Both the position numbers and the translations under genes were made by a program. Shown piece by piece: positions 37,868 to 46,020 of a stretch of 64,000 bases of DNA. How positions within the stretch are numbered: the stretch's first letter is position 1; each line of letters begins with the position of its first letter. The DNA comes from Mycolicibacterium wolinskyi (GTDB taxonomy: Bacteria; Actinomycetota; Actinomycetes; Mycobacteriales; Mycobacteriaceae), in contig NZ_LQQA01000013.1 in NCBI RefSeq assembly GCF_002101965.1, forward strand, positions 186,001-250,000, written 5' to 3'. The notes below the pieces were generated by a model, which was not told the origin of the DNA, searched no databases, and saw only the letters and a program-made list of their open reading frames with translations.

Positions 37868-38695
37868 GTGGCACTTCGCGACTCACGTGGAACTCGTCGC
37901 CCGCGCGACCATGGCGATCCGGGGGATGCGCCATCGGCTCCGCCTCCGCTCACTCCGGTCGGCGACGCCGCGCGGCCGTCGGCCGCCGAAGAGGCCCGCA
38001 CGATCGCGGCCTCCACCAACACCGGCACCCTCGCGACGCTGACCGAGGACGGCGACCCGTGGGCGTCGTTCGTGACGTACGGCCTGCTCGGCGGGTCGCC
38101 GGTGTTGTGCGTGTCGAACCTCGCCGAGCACGGCCGCAATCTGGCGGGCGACCCGCGCGCCAGCATCGCGATCGTCGCGCCGAAGACCGAGTCGGATCCG
38201 TTGGCCAGCGGGCGCGTCACCCTTGCCGGCGTGGCCGAGCGTCCGGCGGGCGATGAGCTCGCGGCCGCCCGCGACGCGCACCTGGCCGCCGTCGCGGCGG
38301 CGAAGTACTACATCGACTACAGCGACTTCTCGGTGTGGGTGCTGCGCGTGCACCGGGTGCGCTGGGTGGGCGGCTACGGCCGGATGGACTCCGCGACCGG
38401 TGCGGACTACGCGGCCGCCGAGCCCGATCCGGTGACACCGCGGTCCGCCGGGGCGATCGAGCACCTCAACGCCGACCATGCCGATTCGCTGACCGCGATG
38501 GCGCGCACCCTCGGCGGCTACCCCGACACCACCGCGGCGGTGTGCACGGGCGCCGACCGATACGGTCTCGATCTGCGGGTGACCACCGATCGGGGCGTCG
38601 CCTACACCCGGGTCGGGTACGCCGCACCGATCGGCTCGTACGACGAGCTACGTGGCGCCACAGTCGAATTGGCGCGGCGCGCGCGGCAGGGCTGA
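37868..38695 (+). CDS. HugZ-like split-barrel protein with DUF2470 domain
   Basis: 275 residues. After a Pro-rich N-terminus, a split-barrel (PPOX) domain covers about residues 40-170 (ASTNTGTLATLTEDGDPWAS, FVTYGLLGGSPVLCVSNLAE, VHRVRWVGGYGRM). A C-terminal DUF2470 domain follows (AIEHLNADHADSLTAMARTL, DRYGLDLRV). This arrangement is that of HugZ/HutZ proteins linked to haem iron use in Proteobacteria; in actinobacteria the role is less clear. TAGGGT lies 6 nt before the GTG at 37868, suggesting a leaderless mRNA. Confidence 0.82.
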   Translation: MALRDSRGTRRPRDHGDPGDAPSAPPPLTPVGDAARPSAAEEARTIAASTNTGTLATLTEDGDPWASFVTYGLLGGSPVLCVSNLAEHGRNLAGDPRASIAIVAPKTESDPLASGRVTLAGVAERPAGDELAAARDAHLAAVAAAKYYIDYSDFSVWVLRVHRVRWVGGYGRMDSATGADYAAAEPDPVTPRSAGAIEHLNADHADSLTAMARTLGGYPDTTAAVCTGADRYGLDLRVTTDRGVAYTRVGYAAPIGSYDELRGATVELARRARQG

Positions 38696-38738
38696 ACTGC
38701 CCGACGGAACGGCTCACCTGGTGCAATACGATCGCGGT

Positions 38739-39317
38739 ATGCCCGCTGCGACCGAACGCCCGGAGACCTGGCAAGCCGCCTTCGACCTGATCCGCACCCG
38801 CGGCTACGAGCATCGCGAAGAGCCGTTCCGGCTCGTCAGCGGTCAGCTCAGCCACGACTACATCGACGGCAAGTACGCGATCGACACCGGCGAGCGCATG
38901 ACGATCGTCAGCCGCGCGGTCGCCGACCTGGCCACCGCCCGGGGCATCGAGTTCGACGCCGTCGGCGGGTTGACCATGGGCGCCGACCCGCTCGCGCACG
39001 GCGTCGCGATGGTGACCGGCAAGGCGTGGTTCTCGGTCCGCAAGGAGCAGAAGTCACGAGGCCGTGAGCAGTGGATCGAGGGCACCCGGCTCGAACCGGG
39101 CACGCGCGTGCTCCTGGTCGACGACGTGATCAGCACCGGCGGCTCGACCGAGATCGCCTATGAGCGCGTGACCGCGGCGGGTGCGGTTGTCACCGGGGTC
39201 ATCCCGATGGTCGATCGCGGCGACGTGGCCGCGGGCCGGTTCGCCAAGCGCGGGGTGCCGTTCGCGGCGCTGGTGACCTACCGCGATCTCGGCATCGAGC
39301 CCGTCAAGGACGTCTAG
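38739..39317 (+). CDS. Orotate phosphoribosyltransferase-like PRTase
   Basis: 192 residues from the ATG at 38739, with TACGAT at leaderless distance. The PRPP-binding motif is RVLLVDDVISTGGSTEIAYE, and the PyrE-like region FRLVSGQLSHDYIDGKYAID plus AVGGLTMGADPLAHGVAMVT resembles type I orotate PRTases. Mycobacteria have a separate PyrE in the core genome, so this may be a paralogue with another base substrate. It converges on the ABC ATPase gene with 3 bp between. Confidence 0.82.
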   Translation: MPAATERPETWQAAFDLIRTRGYEHREEPFRLVSGQLSHDYIDGKYAIDTGERMTIVSRAVADLATARGIEFDAVGGLTMGADPLAHGVAMVTGKAWFSVRKEQKSRGREQWIEGTRLEPGTRVLLVDDVISTGGSTEIAYERVTAAGAVVTGVIPMVDRGDVAAGRFAKRGVPFAALVTYRDLGIEPVKDV

Positions 39318-39320
39318 GGC

Positions 39321-40358
39321 TCAGACCACCAGCACCGGCACCGGGTCGAGCCCGACGCTCACGGCCGCACCGGCTTCGAAGACGCGCGCCTGCCCGCTCG
39401 TCAGCTGCGCATGGATCACCGAGCCGTCCGGCAGCGTCACGTACACGCGCGAGATCGGTCCGAGAAACGCCACGGACGCCACGGTCGCGGCACCGGCCGG
39501 GTCGGCTCGCACCGTGACCGACTCGGGCCGCACCATCGCCGTACCCGCGCCCGCGGTCACCGATCCGGGCAGGGTCGGGACGGCCACGCCCAGCAGGTGG
39601 GCCCGGCCGCCCGACACCTCGGCCGCGACCTTGTTGTGCAGCCCGACGAACTCGGCGACGAACGGGGTCGAGGGGTTCGCGTACAACTCGGCAGGCGCCG
39701 CGAGTTGCTCGAGTTTGCCCTGGCTCATCACGCCGACCCGATCGGCAACCGCGAGGGCCTCCTCCTGGTCGTGGGTGACGAACAGTGTCGTCGTTCCGAC
39801 CTCGAGCTGCACCCGCCGGATCTCGTCGCGCAACTGCGCGCGCACCTTGGCATCGAGCGCCGACAACGGCTCGTCGAGCAGCAGTACGCGCGGCTGGATC
39901 GCCAGGGCCCGCGCGAGTGCGACGCGCTGCTGCTGACCACCCGACAGCTCGCTCGCGTATTTGTGTTTATGGTCGGCCAGCCCGACCAGGTCGAGCATGT
40001 CCGCGGCCCGGGAAACCCTGTCCCCCCTGGCTTTTCCGCGCATCTTCAGGCCGAACGCGACGTTGTCCAGCACGGTCAGGTGCGGGAACAGGCTGTAGGC
40101 CTGGAACACCATGCCCATGTCGCGTTTGTTGGCGGGAACCGAACTGACATCCTGGCCGCCGACGAGCACGGTGCCCGACGTCGCCTCGTCGAGCCCGGCC
40201 ACGATGCGAAGGGCCGTGGTCTTGCCGCAGCCGGACGGCCCGAGCAGTGCCACGAGTTCGCCCGGCTCGATGTGCAGGCTCAGCCCGTCGAGCGCCTTGA
40301 CGTTGCCGTAGGCGCGCGTGAGGTCGTTCAACTCGACCGCCACACTCGGACCGCTCAC
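39321..40358 (-). CDS. ABC importer ATPase (PotA/FbpC/PhnT type)
   Basis: 345 residues. Walker A is GPSGCGKTTALR, the Q-loop MVFQAYSLFPH, the signature LSGGQQQRVALARALA, Walker B LLLDEPLSALD and the H-loop FVTHDQEEALAVADR. A TOBE domain fills the last 110 residues (PASVTVRADPAGAATVASVA region). The GTG start overlaps the permease stop (GTGA). It energises the importer made by the next three genes; the substrate class (polyamine, ferric iron or aminoethylphosphonate) cannot be fixed from the ATPase. Confidence 0.93.
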   Translation of the reverse strand: MSGPSVAVELNDLTRAYGNVKALDGLSLHIEPGELVALLGPSGCGKTTALRIVAGLDEATSGTVLVGGQDVSSVPANKRDMGMVFQAYSLFPHLTVLDNVAFGLKMRGKARGDRVSRAADMLDLVGLADHKHKYASELSGGQQQRVALARALAIQPRVLLLDEPLSALDAKVRAQLRDEIRRVQLEVGTTTLFVTHDQEEALAVADRVGVMSQGKLEQLAAPAELYANPSTPFVAEFVGLHNKVAAEVSGGRAHLLGVAVPTLPGSVTAGAGTAMVRPESVTVRADPAGAATVASVAFLGPISRVYVTLPDGSVIHAQLTSGQARVFEAGAAVSVGLDPVPVLVV

Positions 40359-41131
40359 GCCTGTTCTCCTAACCTGCGCCGCCCACGCGTGACGACCGCC
40401 AAAGCCAACAACAATACGAATCCGAGCAGCAGAACGGCCAGCGATGCGGCGACCGACGTGGGTCCGTCGCTCTTGCCGATCGCGACGATCTGCACCTGCA
40501 GCGTCGTGAAACCGCTGAGCGAGGCGATGGTGTACTCACCGAGCACGACGGCAATGGAGATGAAGGCCGCGGACAGGATGCCCGACCAGATGTTGGGCAC
40601 GATCACCCGCACGATCGTGGTGAACCAGCCGGCGCCCAGTGAGCGGGCCGCCTCCGCCAGCGTCTGCAGGTCGATGGCGGCCAGCGCGGAATCGATGGAC
40701 CGGTAGGCGAACGGCAGCACGAGCACGATGTAGACGAAGGTCAGCGTGAGCGCCGATTCGCCGAGAAAGTAAGTCACCCACAGGTATACGTTGCGCAGCC
40801 CCACCACGATCACCAGCGCCGGGATGGTCAGCGGCAGCAGACACAGGAATTCGACGATCCCACTCGCCCACCGCGCACGCAGCCGGACCCAGATCATGGT
40901 GGGTACCAACAGGATCAGCATGCCCGCGACGGTGAACACCGCGAGCAGCAACGAGATCACGATGGACTGGTAGAGCGCATCGTCGGCCACGAGGTTGCGC
41001 CAGGCCGCCAGGGTGCGTCCGCCCTCGATCAGGTTGCGGGTCGAGAAATCGGCCATCGCGTAGAGCGGGAACAGGAAGAACAGCCCGAACACGATCCACA
41101 GCGCGACCCGGACGACGCGCCTGACACTCAT
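40355..41131 (-). CDS. ABC importer permease 2 (PotC/FbpB-like)
   Basis: 258 residues from the ATG at 41131, chosen because it overlaps the preceding stop as ATGA. Six helices include ALWIVFGLFFLFPLYAMADF and VAASLAVLLLGFVLLLALAV. The EAA loop is EAARSLGAGWFTTIVRVIVP, which contacts the ATPase. One half of the heterodimeric permease. Confidence 0.92.
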   Translation of the reverse strand: MSVRRVVRVALWIVFGLFFLFPLYAMADFSTRNLIEGGRTLAAWRNLVADDALYQSIVISLLLAVFTVAGMLILLVPTMIWVRLRARWASGIVEFLCLLPLTIPALVIVVGLRNVYLWVTYFLGESALTLTFVYIVLVLPFAYRSIDSALAAIDLQTLAEAARSLGAGWFTTIVRVIVPNIWSGILSAAFISIAVVLGEYTIASLSGFTTLQVQIVAIGKSDGPTSVAASLAVLLLGFVLLLALAVVTRGRRRLGEQA

Positions 41132-41988
41132 TTGAGCCACCGCGCGGTCCGGCGCACCAGCAGGTTGTAGGCGATCATCACGGCCGCGACCACCACGATC
41201 ATCTCCAGCGCGAGCGCGTAGGCGAATCCGGACTGCCCCAGAACCACTTCGCTGGTGAGCGCGGCGCGGATCAACAACGGCACGATCGGGCTGCCCTGGC
41301 TGACCAACGCCGCCGCGGTCGCATACGCGGCGAACGCGTTGGCGAACAACAGCAGCGCCGAGCCGAGGAACGCCGGGGTCAGCAGTGGTACGGCAACCTC
41401 ACGCAGGTACTGCCACGTCGACGCGCCGAGGCTCACGGCGGCTTCGCGCCACTGCTCACGCAGTCCCTCCAGGGCCGGGATGAACACGATGACCATGAGC
41501 GGGATCTGAAAGTAGGTGTACACCAACGTCAGTCCGGCCAGCCCGTACAGCCAGCCGGATCCGGCCAGATCCCACCCGAGGTGCTCGGCCGCCCACAGCG
41601 TCAGCACACCGTTGAGGCCGATCGTCGCGAGAAACGCGAAAGCCAGTGCCACACCGCCGAACTGCGCCAGCACGCTGCACAGCGCCAGCACGGAACGGCG
41701 CAGCATCGACGTCGGCGGCGAACTGACGATCAACCAGGCCAGCACCGCACCGAGCACCGCGCCGAGCAGTGCGGTGCTCGCCGACAGCAGCGCGCTCTTG
41801 CCGAGCGCCGCAAGTGCGGTGCCGGAGAACAGCGCGGCGATGCGTTCGAGCGAGAACGTTCCGTCGGCGAAGAACGCCATGACGATGACCGTCGCGGTCG
41901 GCACGATCAGAAAGATCGTGACCACCGCGAAGAACGGCAGCAGCGGCAGGGCGTCGCGGATTCGCCGAACCAGGGTTCGACCATCCAT
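41128..41988 (-). CDS. ABC importer permease 1 (PotB/FbpB-like)
   Basis: 286 residues with six helices (LPLLPFFAVVTIFLIVPTAT first). The EAA coupling loop is EAAVSLGASTWQYLREVAVP. It begins 8 bp after the binding-protein gene and overlaps the second permease by 4 nt. Its partner is the permease at 40355. Confidence 0.92.
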   Translation of the reverse strand: MDGRTLVRRIRDALPLLPFFAVVTIFLIVPTATVIVMAFFADGTFSLERIAALFSGTALAALGKSALLSASTALLGAVLGAVLAWLIVSSPPTSMLRRSVLALCSVLAQFGGVALAFAFLATIGLNGVLTLWAAEHLGWDLAGSGWLYGLAGLTLVYTYFQIPLMVIVFIPALEGLREQWREAAVSLGASTWQYLREVAVPLLTPAFLGSALLLFANAFAAYATAAALVSQGSPIVPLLIRAALTSEVVLGQSGFAYALALEMIVVVAAVMIAYNLLVRRTARWLK

Positions 41989-41996
41989 CGGCCGCG

Positions 41997-43136
41997 TCAG
42001 CCGATCGCCTTGGCCCAGTTGTCGGCGAGATACTTTGTAGCGGCTTCGGTTTGCGCTTGGGTGGGAATGGTGACCGGGCCGTCGATGACCGGGAGGTCGC
42101 CGAAGGACGCCTTGTCGACGGTGCCTGCCGCGGCCATCTGGTCGGCACGCACCGGGCGGACACCGCCTGCGGCATAGAGGTTCTGGCCCTCGTCGCTGTA
42201 CAGGAACTCCTGCCAGAGCCGGGCGGCCGCCGGATGCGGTGCATCCTTGTTGATGGCCTGGTAGTAGTAGCCGGCCACGGCCGCGTCGTGCGGCACCAGC
42301 ACCTGCCAGCCCGGCACCTTCTTGCTTTCGGTGGCGTTGAGGTAGTTCCAGTCGATCACGACGGGAGTCTGACCCGACTCGATCGTGGCCGGGGTCGGGT
42401 CGACCGGCAGGAAGTTGCCTGCCTGCTTGAGCTTGGAGAAGAACTCGACGCCGGGTGCGATGTCGTCGGCGGATCCGCCCTGCGACACCGCGACCATCAG
42501 CACGCCCGAGAAGCCCGCGCCGGCCTGCGTGGGGTCACCGTTGAGCGCGACCTTGCCGTGATACTCAGGTTTGAGCAGATCGTTGACGCTCGTGACCGGC
42601 GGGACCTTGCTGGAATCGAAACCGATCGACATGAAGCCGCCGTAGTCGTTGACCCAGGCGCCGTTGGGATCTTTGAACTTGGCCGGGATGTCGTCGAACG
42701 TGGCCACCTTGTAGGGGGCAAACATCGAGACGTTCGCCAGCGCTACCGACTGCCCGAGATCGAACACGTCGGGCGCGGTGCTCTTGCCCTTCTGTTGATT
42801 GGCGGCGTTGATCTCATCCTGGCTCGACGCGTCGGGTTGCGCCGAGTTCACCTTGATCCCGTACTTGTCCGAGAAGGTCTTGATGATCTCGCCGTAGTTA
42901 GCCCAATCCGGTGGCAGCGCAATCACGTTCAGCTCGCCCTCGGCTTTCGCCGCCTCGACGAGCTTGTCCATTCCGCCGAAGTCGGCCGCCGACTTCGCTT
43001 CGGCCACCTTCACTCCGCTGTCGGTTTCACCGCCCGCGCTGTCCTTCTCGGGTGGGGCGCAGGCCGCGAGGCCCACGACTACCAGGGCCGAGGCGGCGAC
43101 TGCGGCAGCCTTCGGGATGAACCGTGATGTGATCAT
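41997..43136 (-). CDS. ABC importer substrate-binding lipoprotein
   Basis: 379 residues from the ATG at 43136 (MITSRFIPKAAAVAASALVV), with GGAAGG upstream and a lipobox VVGLAAC (Cys near residue 25). The mature protein is a type II periplasmic-binding fold (family 1/6): ELNVIALPPDWANYGEIIKT, SAQPDASSQDEINAANQQKG, FDSSKVPPVTSVNDLLKPEY. This family binds spermidine/putrescine, ferric iron, thiamine or 2-aminoethylphosphonate. The ligand here is undetermined. It is the first gene of the importer operon. Confidence 0.92.
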   Translation of the reverse strand: MITSRFIPKAAAVAASALVVVGLAACAPPEKDSAGGETDSGVKVAEAKSAADFGGMDKLVEAAKAEGELNVIALPPDWANYGEIIKTFSDKYGIKVNSAQPDASSQDEINAANQQKGKSTAPDVFDLGQSVALANVSMFAPYKVATFDDIPAKFKDPNGAWVNDYGGFMSIGFDSSKVPPVTSVNDLLKPEYHGKVALNGDPTQAGAGFSGVLMVAVSQGGSADDIAPGVEFFSKLKQAGNFLPVDPTPATIESGQTPVVIDWNYLNATESKKVPGWQVLVPHDAAVAGYYYQAINKDAPHPAAARLWQEFLYSDEGQNLYAAGGVRPVRADQMAAAGTVDKASFGDLPVIDGPVTIPTQAQTEAATKYLADNWAKAIG

Positions 43137-43366
43137 GGGCCAAACCTTCCGATGGTCAAGAGGCGCCGCAGTGGCGCGCCGGTTACCGGATCTCGTCGTG
43201 CACCGGTCACCTGGGTGAACGGATCCGCGGGTACGTATTTCCGCACGAGACAGGCGCATCGCACCATATCGTGACCTCGGCGAACAGGGGGCGAGTTCGA
43301 TGCCACTGCCATGGTTGCCCGGGTTTGCCGCGAATTTTCCCAGGTCGTGCCGCTAGCATCAGTGGG
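43137..43366. other. 230-bp divergent gap before the ABC importer operon
   Basis: Holds the promoters of the importer operon (minus) and the membrane-protein gene at 43367 (plus). On the plus strand TAGCAT (43354-43359) ends 7 nt before the GTG, a leaderless arrangement. On the minus strand a TATGGT at about 43263-43268 could be the importer -10, but no matching -35 is visible. No riboswitch-like structure recognised. Confidence 0.4.
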
Positions 43367-43879
43367 GTGTCTGAACGCGAAGCCGGGGGGAGCTTCGATT
43401 ACCTGTGGGACGACCCTCCGCCCACTCCCGATGCGGGCCCAAACGCGGGCCGGGACGGCTTCGACGCGTTCGACATCAACACCTGGAATTTCAAGCCGGC
43501 CCCGGTGCCCTGGTACCGCACCCGCGGCGCGGCCGTCGCCCTGATCGCGGCGGGCGTGGCCGCGGCCGCGATCGTGGTTTCACTGGTCCTGCTGTTGCTG
43601 CGTGGTTCGTCGCCGGTGGTCGACGAGGACGAGCCCACGTCGGTCGCCCCGACCGCCACCACCGCACCGCCGAGCCCGTCGCCGTCGTTGCGCGTGGGCG
43701 TGCCGCCCGCACCGCCTCCGCCACCTCCCCCGCCGGCGCAGGAAGCCCCCCGGCGCCCGGTGTACCGGCCCACGCAGCGCCCGAGCGAGAACAAGAAACC
43801 CGAGATCGGGGTGACCCGCACGCCGGTGACCCGTTCCCCGATCAGTGTCGCGCCCCAACCAAGGCATCCGCGCAACTGA
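43367..43879 (+). CDS. Single-pass membrane protein with Pro-rich extracellular tail
   Basis: 170 residues from the GTG at 43367. A cytoplasmic N-terminus with SFDYLWDDPPPTPDAGP and FDAFDINTWNFKPAPVPWYR leads to one helix (GAAVALIAAGVAAAAIVVSL) and an external tail of Pro, Ser, Thr and basic residues with a run of nine prolines. The aromatic Trp/Phe-rich juxtamembrane segment is unusual and could bind a partner. No family recognised. Confidence 0.68.
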   Translation: MSEREAGGSFDYLWDDPPPTPDAGPNAGRDGFDAFDINTWNFKPAPVPWYRTRGAAVALIAAGVAAAAIVVSLVLLLLRGSSPVVDEDEPTSVAPTATTAPPSPSPSLRVGVPPAPPPPPPPPAQEAPRRPVYRPTQRPSENKKPEIGVTRTPVTRSPISVAPQPRHPRN

Positions 43880-43902
43880 GGCTCGACGCCTAATCTGAGT
43901 CC

Positions 43903-44322
43903 ATGCCAGGATTCGACGCCGTCACCGAATTCGCGAGTGCGCCTACCGCGGTGCTCGCGACGCTGGGTTCCGACGGCGCACCGCATCTGGTTCCGGTGGT
44001 CTTCGCGGTGCGCCGCGACGCCGAGTCGGCGACCATCTACACCGCGGTGGACGCCAAGCGGAAGTCCACCCACAAACTGCGCAGGCTGGCCAACATCGAA
44101 CGCGACGAGCGGGTGAGCCTGCTCGCCGACCACTACACCGACGACTGGACGCAGCTGTGGTGGGTCCGGGCCGATGGGCTGGCCGCGACGCATTACAGCG
44201 GCGAGGAGATGGCCACCGGATACGCGTTGCTGCGCGCCAAATACCGCCAGTACGAACGCATTGCGTTGGACGGGCCGGTCGTGACGATCGCAGTAACGCG
44301 CTGGTCCTCATGGCAGGCCTGA
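43903..44322 (+). CDS. PPOX-class F420-dependent oxidoreductase (TIGR03668-like)
   Basis: A 139-residue split-barrel protein. Motifs are [40 protein letters not shown] (the K-R-K-S phosphate-binding stretch of F420 enzymes), [20 protein letters not shown] and [17 protein letters not shown] ends 6 nt before the ATG. The adjacent TetR starts 7 bp downstream on the same strand, so the pair may be co-regulated. Confidence 0.88.
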   Translation: MPGFDAVTEFASAPTAVLATLGSDGAPHLVPVVFAVRRDAESATIYTAVDAKRKSTHKLRRLANIERDERVSLLADHYTDDWTQLWWVRADGLAATHYSGEEMATGYALLRAKYRQYERIALDGPVVTIAVTRWSSWQA

Positions 44323-44329
44323 GCGGGCC

Positions 44330-44926
44330 GTGAGCGACGCCCCGCGCAAGGCGCCTCGGCAGGACCGGTCCCGGGAAACCGTCGACGTCGTGCTGGAGGC
44401 GGCCGCGCAGGTCTTCGAACGAGAAGGCCTGTCGGCCACCACCAACCGCATCGCCGAGCGGGCCGGCGTCTCGATCGGCTCTGTCTACCAGTACTTTCCG
44501 AACAAGCACGCATTGCTGTACGCGCTGGCCGAGCGGCACGTGCGCGACACCGTCGAGCGACTCGACAAGCTGTTCGCCCGGCTGCGTACCGAACTCCGGC
44601 CCTTCGACGACACCATGCGCAGGATTCTCGGTGAGGTCGTCGCACTGCACAGCGACCGTCCCGGCCTGCACGGCCTGCTGCACCGCGTGGCACCGAGGCG
44701 CGCGAAGGAGCTTGCCGCGCTGCAGGAGTTCGAGGACCACCTCGCGCGCGAGATCGCGTTTCACCTCGAGCGGTGCGATCGCGCGGGTGACGACGATCCG
44801 TTGGTCACCGCACAGGTGCTCGTCCACGCGATCGACGCGCATCTGCACCGGGTACTGACCCGGCGCGGCATGGACGTCGACCAGTTAGTGGATCTGGTCG
44901 AGCGCCTGCTCACGCACCCGGCGTAA
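44330..44926 (+). CDS. TetR-family transcriptional regulator
   Basis: 198 residues from the GTG at 44330. The HTH is LSATTNRIAERAGVSIGSVY with QYFPNKHALLYALAERH. The ligand domain includes RPGLHGLLHRVAPRRAKELA. It follows the F420-type gene closely and overlaps the 3' end of the convergent hydrolase by 42 nt. No palindromic operator was recognised in its immediate upstream region, which is coding. Confidence 0.88.
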   Translation: MSDAPRKAPRQDRSRETVDVVLEAAAQVFEREGLSATTNRIAERAGVSIGSVYQYFPNKHALLYALAERHVRDTVERLDKLFARLRTELRPFDDTMRRILGEVVALHSDRPGLHGLLHRVAPRRAKELAALQEFEDHLAREIAFHLERCDRAGDDDPLVTAQVLVHAIDAHLHRVLTRRGMDVDQLVDLVERLLTHPA

Positions 44927-45817
44927 CGCCGAAACCAACTGGCTCAAACCGGGCTCCTCCACCGGATAGTGGCCACAGTTCTCCAGCATCACGAGCTGTG
45001 TCGGCGCGGCGATGCGATCGAGGAACCGGATGCTCAGCGCCGGTGGCGTCCAGCGGTCGGCGCCCGGATGCACGAGCGTGACCGGTGCCGCGTCGTACGC
45101 CTCGGGCGCGGTGTGGGCGAAGTTCAGCCAGCTCGACAGGAAGCCGAGGGGCACCCGGATCCCGCCGCCTTTGGGGTCGGTCGCACACAACCGGGACAGC
45201 TCGCGGTTGCCGCTCATCGCCGTCATCTTGACCAACCATCGGATGGGTACCCGCAGCCCTCCCATCACCGGTTCGGCGACCCGCATGAGACCGGGCGCCA
45301 CCCCTCCCAACCGGGATACTCGCGACGCGGCCCGCCGCGCCGCCGGGTCGGCCGGATCGAGCAGACAGGTCGCCACCACATGGGTCACCAGCCGGGTCCG
45401 CGCCGCCACCTCGTAGCCCAGCAGACCGCCCATGCTCGCGCCGAACACGATGAGCGGACGGTCGTCGCGCTCACATTCGGCGCGGACCAGATCGCACAGC
45501 AACTCGACCCAGTCGTCGTATCTGACCGAAGCCGGACGTGGGACGACGCTGTCGCCGTACAGCGGCAGATCAGGCACGTGCACGTCGGCGCCCTCGGCCG
45601 CCGCGAAGGCCGCGAACGGCCACAAGGCTCCCGAATAACCGCCGGCACCGTGCAGCACCAGTGCGCGGATGTCGCTGTCCGGCACCGCGGCCCGCGCGAT
45701 GTGCACGGTGCGCCCGCGCCACGGCCACCACGTCGAGGTCGGTTCGATCAAGGGTTCGGCGCGGTACTGCGGAGGTAGGAAGCGGGCATAGGCGTCGAAA
45801 TCCCGGTCGGTGTTCAT
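44885..45817 (-). CDS. Alpha/beta-hydrolase
   Basis: 310 residues from the ATG at 45817. The fold is indicated by LVLHGAGGYSGALWPFAAFA (oxyanion HGAGG), LIVFGASMGGLLGYEVAART (nucleophile Ser in GASMGG), TLVHPGADRWTPPALSIRFL (acid Asp) and VMLENCGHYPVEEPGLSQLV (catalytic His). Family members act on esters, lipids or epoxides; the substrate is unknown. The C-terminal 14 codons overlap the TetR gene on the other strand. Confidence 0.88.
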   Translation of the reverse strand: MNTDRDFDAYARFLPPQYRAEPLIEPTSTWWPWRGRTVHIARAAVPDSDIRALVLHGAGGYSGALWPFAAFAAAEGADVHVPDLPLYGDSVVPRPASVRYDDWVELLCDLVRAECERDDRPLIVFGASMGGLLGYEVAARTRLVTHVVATCLLDPADPAARRAASRVSRLGGVAPGLMRVAEPVMGGLRVPIRWLVKMTAMSGNRELSRLCATDPKGGGIRVPLGFLSSWLNFAHTAPEAYDAAPVTLVHPGADRWTPPALSIRFLDRIAAPTQLVMLENCGHYPVEEPGLSQLVSALRRVREQALDQIH

Positions 45818-46020
45818 GAATCCAGCCTCAAGGCGTGAGCACGTCCGGACAACTCGCATTCCGCCACCGGATATCGCCCGGTCAGTCCAGCCTGCCGGCG
45901 CCGTGCTCACATTCTCGGCGCCGGGCCCGCAGGACTTGTGCTGTAGGTCACATCGGGGAATGGTGGAGACAGGTCCGGCGGGCCGCAGCGTGGCGTCCCG
46001 GGGGCTCAGGAGGCAAAGCC

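Noticed and set aside
39411..40706. Plus-strand open frame antisense to the ABC ATPase
   Set aside because: The ATPase carries all ABC motifs; the antisense product has none.
45835..45910. GTGAGCACG / CGTGCTCAC inverted repeat upstream of the alpha/beta-hydrolase
   Set aside because: Arms are 58 nt apart with no adjacent regulator; chance is likely in this GC context.
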